DNA of 7,677 bases. Source: CAYVZU01 sp964455935. Lineage in GTDB: Bacteria; Fibrobacterota; CAYVZU01. The notes below the pieces were generated by a model. The model worked only from the letters and a program-made list of their open reading frames with translations, made no database searches and was not told the DNA's origin. Below, one piece after another: positions 5,264 to 7,677 of this stretch. The stretch is from assembly GCA_964455935.1 (NCBI GenBank), contig CAYVZU010000156.1:1-7677 (forward strand), given 5' to 3'. A program made the position numbers and the translations under genes. How positions within the stretch are numbered: position 1 is the first letter of the stretch; each line of letters starts with the position of its first letter.

Positions 5264-7042
5264 TTACAAACCAAGTTTTTTTCGGATGGCTTCGTTTTTG
5301 GGATCCAGGGCAAGGGCTTTCTCGTAGTATGTCCCGGCTTTTTTGTCCTCTTTCAAAGCCCGGTACACATCGCCCAAGTGATCCAGGATCACGGGGTCGG
5401 GCGTCTTCAGCTTTGCCAAAGCCTTCAGCAGATACTCTTCCGCTTTTTGAACCTTTCCCAATTTGAAAAGAACCCATCCATAGCTGTCCAGAAAAGCGGA
5501 GTTGTCGGGCTCGATGGCCAGGGCCCGTTCGATCATATTTCTGGACTCTTCCAGTTTGATCCCCTTCTCGGCCCGCATATACCCCAGGTAATTGAGGGCC
5601 AGCGCATGCTTGGGTTCCAGAGTCAAAAGTTGCTCAAGCGCCTTCTCGCTCTTTTCGAATTCGCCGGTCTGCTCATAGAGAGATCCCAATTCGAACAGCG
5701 CGCCGGAGTTTTTGGGATCCAGCTTCACTGCCTGATTTAGAGAGGAGATCGCCTTGTCCTTGCGGCCCAGGGCGCGCTGGGCCAAGGCAAGGTAAAGATG
5801 AAAACGCCCCCCTTTGGGCCATTTCTCGACAACCCCAAGAAACACGCGTTCGGCCTCGGCCGGCAATTTTTTATGCAAATTCACAAATCCAAGCTGGACT
5901 TCGGCCTCCTGGAAGTCCTTCGCAAGCGCAACAGCCTTGTTGAGCTCGATCAGCGCCGATTCGTATTGTTCGTCGGCCAACGCGGTATCGGCCGGGGTTT
6001 TTTCGAGCGCCGAGGAGGCCCGATCCGAATAGACAAGCCCCAGATAATAATGCAGGTCCGCCTCTTCGCCGCGGAAGGAGAGCATACGCTTCAAAAGTTG
6101 CTCGGCCGAATCGAGTTGGTGGAGCTGGATGCAGGTATAAGCCAGGGCCCTGCCAATGGGCCAATCGGCCGAATCGCCTTTGTAAATCATCCGGTAGCAA
6201 CGCTGAGCATTGGCCCATTGATCGAGCCGGAAATGCAGATTGCCCAGCGATGACCAGGCGGCCGCATCGGTCGAGTCCTTTTCCAGAATGCGGTTGTAGG
6301 CGGCAAGGGCGCCGGAGTCGTTTCCCTTGGCCTCCTCCACGGCTGCCAACGAGCGCAGGAAGCGCGGCTCTCCGGGATACTGGCCGGCCAACCGCCCCAG
6401 TATGGTCCGGGCCGAGTCGGCATTGCCGATTTGAAGATAGCGCAGCGCCGATTTCTCCTCGGATTCCGACGAGCCGCCGCTGAGCCGTCCGGCCAGACGG
6501 AACGACTCAATGGCCTTTGGCAATTTCTTTCGAGCCTCGTATATGATTCCCATCGTGTAATGCACGGCCGGATCTTCGGGAAGCAGCGGCAGGGCCTTGG
6601 CCAACGCGGCTTCGGCATCGTCCAACCGGCCCGACCGCAGATAGGCTTCGCCCAGCAGCTTCCATTCTTTGGCGCTGCGTTCCTGGGCCGGCACGCGCTC
6701 GGCCACGCGGGCCGCAAGATCGGACCGTCCCGATTCGAGCGCGCGCGCAACAATCAAATCCCGCAGCGCCGCTTTATCGGGCTCGAAAAGCAGGGCCTGC
6801 TCATAGGCGCGGAACGCGGGCTCCAGCAATCCTTTGTAATAGTAGTTGTTCCCCAGAACGTAATACTCCAGGGCAAGCTCGTGCGTGTTCAGGTTTATCT
6901 CGGGCATCGCTGTGGTCTTTTTTGGCGTTGCGCAGCCGCCCAGAAGAAGGAGCGACCACAGCATCAACAAAAGAGCCGCTGGAAAAATGCAGCCGCCAAA
7001 GGAGATTTGGTGTAACAGACGGGTTGGATTCAATCGTCTCAT
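5264..7042 (-). CDS. TPR-repeat lipoprotein
   Basis: The protein has 592 residues with a long N-terminal signal region, hydrophobic at about 20-34, and lipobox L34-G-G-C37, so it should be lipid-anchored and face the periplasm. From about residue 55 to the end it is a nearly continuous array of 14-15 tetratricopeptide repeats, recognisable by blocks such as GNNYYYKGLLEPAFRAYEQA, WKLLGEAYLRSGRLDDAEAA, FELGSLYEQTGEFEKSEKAL and DHLGDVYRALKEDKKAGTYY, mostly ending in P plus D/K. About residues 345-365 form an insertion within one repeat (SALEKTPADTALADEQ). TPR superhelices bind other proteins, so a scaffold or assembly role in the envelope is likely; the partner is unknown. The start at 7042 gives a proper signal peptide; the Shine-Dalgarno is poor (AGGA about 12 nt away). 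It lies 35 bp after the transporter gene and 14 bp before FmdB, in one likely operon. Confidence 0.9.
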   Translation of the reverse strand: MRRLNPTRLLHQISFGGCIFPAALLLMLWSLLLLGGCATPKKTTAMPEINLNTHELALEYYVLGNNYYYKGLLEPAFRAYEQALLFEPDKAALRDLIVARALESGRSDLAARVAERVPAQERSAKEWKLLGEAYLRSGRLDDAEAALAKALPLLPEDPAVHYTMGIIYEARKKLPKAIESFRLAGRLSGGSSESEEKSALRYLQIGNADSARTILGRLAGQYPGEPRFLRSLAAVEEAKGNDSGALAAYNRILEKDSTDAAAWSSLGNLHFRLDQWANAQRCYRMIYKGDSADWPIGRALAYTCIQLHQLDSAEQLLKRMLSFRGEEADLHYYLGLVYSDRASSALEKTPADTALADEQYESALIELNKAVALAKDFQEAEVQLGFVNLHKKLPAEAERVFLGVVEKWPKGGRFHLYLALAQRALGRKDKAISSLNQAVKLDPKNSGALFELGSLYEQTGEFEKSEKALEQLLTLEPKHALALNYLGYMRAEKGIKLEESRNMIERALAIEPDNSAFLDSYGWVLFKLGKVQKAEEYLLKALAKLKTPDPVILDHLGDVYRALKEDKKAGTYYEKALALDPKNEAIRKKLGL

Positions 7043-7051
7043 GAGAGTCTC

Positions 7052-7070
7052 GGTTCCTGGTTCCGGGTTC
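7052..7070. repeat. GGTTCC tract with 7-bp period in the transporter-TPR gap
   Basis: GGTTCC at 7052-7057, GGTTCC at 7059-7064 and GGTTC at 7066-7070 occur with a 7-bp period in the 35-bp gap between two minus-strand genes. It sits where the TPR gene's ribosome binding site should be and may account for the poor Shine-Dalgarno there. Confidence 0.45.
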
Positions 7071-7077
7071 TACGGCG

Positions 7078-7677
7078 CTAGGCCTCTTTCACCCATCGCG
7101 AGTGCCGGGCAAAACCGGCTGTCAGTAATTGCCAGGGATGATACAGAAGCACCGGAATCAGGGCCATGCCCAGAAGCTCGGGTTGACTGGCAAAAAACGT
7201 GGTCAGCAAAGGGACCCCCATGGCCAGCGTCTTCTGCGGAGCGCAGAAGAGGGCGGCCAGTCGATTTTCGCGGCCCATTCGGATCAGGCCGGCTCCCCAG
7301 TATGCAAGCACCATAAATACAATATTGGAAAATGCCAGGTAGGCGAACAAGACCAGGAGGGGCCGTGAAAGCGAGTTCAGCGTGCCATTGGCGGCCGCGG
7401 AGGAGAAGGCAAAGAAAACAGTGAGGAGAACAAGGATGCTGGAGATGTTGGAGAATTTCTTCTTGTGGCCGGCTGCAAAAATGGGCCAGAACCAATGACA
7501 AACCTGGCCGATGCCGAACGGCAGCAGGATCTTGAGGGCCAGATCGCGAAGAATGCGAAGGACTTCGCCCGCCGGCAATTGAACCCCGGCCTGCTGGATC
7601 ATGGTTGTCAGAAGGAGCGGTGAAATGATGATGCCCGCCAGATTGGCCAATGACGAGTTGAATACGGCGCCGGCCAC
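7078..7677 (-). CDS. SBF-like (bile acid:sodium symporter family) transporter, C-terminal part
   Basis: Only the last 199 codons are in the window; the frame is open to the right edge and the first codon (GTG, read as Val) is internal. The protein is very hydrophobic with about six membrane segments: near 6-26, 38-58, 77-97, 104-131, 138-163 and 166-189. The block FCAPQKTLAMGVPL (144-157), in a segment resembling the crossover helices of the BASS fold, and the ending IPVLLYHPWQLLTAGFARHS match the SBF-like (PF13593, E. coli YfeH-type) branch of the bile acid:sodium symporter family. The substrate of this branch is not established; an organic anion moved with sodium is the family expectation. 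It is the most upstream visible gene of the minus-strand operon, 35 bp before the TPR lipoprotein, but the functional link between them is unclear. Confidence 0.85.
   Translation of the reverse strand: MAGAVFNSSLANLAGIIISPLLLTTMIQQAGVQLPAGEVLRILRDLALKILLPFGIGQVCHWFWPIFAAGHKKKFSNISSILVLLTVFFAFSSAAANGTLNSLSRPLLVLFAYLAFSNIVFMVLAYWGAGLIRMGRENRLAALFCAPQKTLAMGVPLLTTFFASQPELLGMALIPVLLYHPWQLLTAGFARHSRWVKEA

Noticed and set aside
5016..5477. Longer 153-residue reading frame for the FmdB gene
   Set aside because: MPIYEF is the family start with AGGAGG just upstream; the extension overlaps the TPR gene in another frame and is not protein-like.
5798..7015. Long plus-strand ORFs opposite the TPR gene
   Set aside because: They mirror the codon bias of the TPR gene on the other strand and show no family features or good start sites.

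Overview
The window looks like chromosome of a Gram-negative bacterium. It carries two lipoproteins with clear lipoboxes, an LpxL/HtrB-type acyltransferase of the kind that acylates lipid A, and an SBF-like transporter. No gene fixes the phylum. Asp/Ser-rich, TPR-heavy exported proteins would fit an environmental or candidate-phylum genome, but that is only an impression. No rRNA, tRNA, insertion sequence or CRISPR array is visible.

Left part (1-3134), accessory and defence-like, plus strand except for one small gene. It opens with the C-terminal part of an Eco57I-like N6-adenine DNA methyltransferase (type IIG-like or BREX-like enzyme). Its reading frame is interrupted near position 24-40, so the gene is probably frameshifted. 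A hairpin follows the stop. Next is a 68-codon minus-strand gene with an exceptionally strong Shine-Dalgarno sequence. It is divergent from an operon encoding an XRE-HTH/ImmA-IrrE metalloprotease-like protein and a PIN-domain ribonuclease-like protein, which overlap by GTGA. The gap between the divergent genes holds a 9-bp perfect inverted repeat whose arms contain the -35 elements of promoters pointing both ways. Together these resemble a self-regulated toxin-antitoxin (or related stress/defence) cassette with a possible third small component.

Middle (3135-3962): a plus-strand gene for an unrecognised Cys-containing lipoprotein, then an intergenic stretch with a strong hairpin that probably terminates transcription from the right-hand minus-strand genes.

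Right part (3963-7677), all minus strand and housekeeping-like. Transcription order is SBF-like (YfeH-type) transporter (5' end outside the window), a 592-residue TPR lipoprotein, an FmdB-type zinc-ribbon protein 14 bp downstream, then, beyond a 159-bp gap with an imperfect inverted repeat built of CGCAGAT units, the lysophospholipid acyltransferase. By eye the methylase region is noticeably more AT-rich than the TPR gene, in keeping with horizontal acquisition of the left part.
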